Assembly: GCA_947626485.1 (NCBI GenBank)
Contig: CANQSG010000005.1
Location: 1 to 30,900, forward strand
Reading direction: 5' to 3'
Length of the DNA stretch: 30,900 bases
DNA from: an uncultured Clostridia bacterium
GTDB lineage: Bacteria > Bacillota > Clostridia > Oscillospirales > Acutalibacteraceae
Shown: positions 30,676 to 30,900 of the stretch, piece by piece
Position numbering within the stretch: position 1 is the first letter of the stretch
Layout of the letters: each line of letters starts with the position of its first letter
Made by a program: the position numbers and the translations under genes
Notes under the pieces: model-generated
Seen by the model: the letters and a program-made list of their open reading frames with translations, nothing else
The model's database searches: none
Told to the model about the DNA's origin: nothing

Positions 30676-30900
30676 AAAGATAATCGTTGCGGACGGGCTG
30701 CAGGCCTTCGGCCGTGATGTCGCGGCAGATGCCGGCGAGGCTGCGCGCGTCGCTGATCTCGAACTGCTCGTCGCCCTGCGCGTCCGCCGTTTCCTTTCCG
30801 GTGTATTTGCTCTCGTGGTCGCCGATGCCGGTCGAGACCCCCGCCGAGACCTTGGTCGCCGCGATGCGGACGATGCCGTCGCGAAAGGCGGCGCGCTCCC
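30668..30900 (-). CDS. thiH: 2-iminoacetate synthase ThiH, C-terminal fragment (partial)
   Basis: The last 77 codons before a TGA at 30670-30668; the gene continues past the right edge. The translated tail contains IVRIAATKVSAGVSTGIGDH, DEQFEISDARSLAGICRDIT and GLQPVRNDYLYV; the SAG-S and QFEISD-RS phrases are typical of the end of ThiH. ThiH is a radical-SAM enzyme that splits tyrosine to give dehydroglycine for thiazole formation. thiG, thiS and any TPP riboswitch would lie further upstream, outside the window. Confidence 0.85.
   Translation of the reverse strand, partial: ERAAFRDGIVRIAATKVSAGVSTGIGDHESKYTGKETADAQGDEQFEISDARSLAGICRDITAEGLQPVRNDYLYV

Overview
The window is GC-rich DNA, judged by eye, from a spore-forming low-branching Firmicute, most likely a high-GC clostridium of the Oscillospirales type. 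The evidence is a germination protease gene (gpr) next to spoIIP, both with sporulation-type promoters; a YidC/SpoIIIJ-Jag module; a GntR/LacI-type sugar regulator; Gram-positive lipoprotein signals; and strong AGGAGG ribosome sites. The genus assignment is inference. I see no rRNA, tRNA, CRISPR array, insertion sequence or phage gene.

Region 1 (1-14828) is a carbohydrate uptake and degradation locus built around a divergent promoter pair at 6964-7050. Leftward runs an unusually large solute-binding protein, two CUT1-type permeases, an NHL-propeller/YIP1 membrane protein and the start of another secreted protein. Rightward runs a second, lipoprotein-type solute-binding protein, a membrane-anchored clan GH-A-like hydrolase and a cytoplasmic GH38 alpha-mannosidase, closed by a terminator. 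A GntR/LacI chimeric regulator with its own strong promoter follows. No transport ATPase is encoded, so a shared MsmK/UgpC-type ATPase elsewhere is likely. The GH38 enzyme points to alpha-mannose-containing oligosaccharides as substrate.

Region 2 (14857-17585) has a DegV-family lipid-binding protein and a striking gene: a complete phosphoglucosamine mutase (GlmM) with an XRE-type helix-turn-helix domain fused to its N-terminus in one open frame. It ends at a bidirectional terminator shared with a convergent LTA-synthase-family sulfatase (17599-19647).

Region 3 (19748-23137) holds gpr and spoIIP, read leftward and followed by a 65-residue membrane ORF. I find a sigma-G/F-type promoter before gpr and a sigma-E-type promoter before spoIIP. 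Divergent rpsT (S20) and a small orphan lipoprotein follow.

Region 4 (23159-25944) is the leftward rpmH-rnpA-yidD-yidC-jag cluster. It is not joined here to dnaA or mnmE, its usual neighbours.

Region 5 (25983-30900) is a tightly coupled leftward thiamine operon: thiH (partial), tenI, thiE, a HAD phosphatase, thiD, thiC and thiN. The order suggests thiamine phosphate is dephosphorylated by the HAD enzyme and then pyrophosphorylated by ThiN, instead of direct phosphorylation by ThiL.
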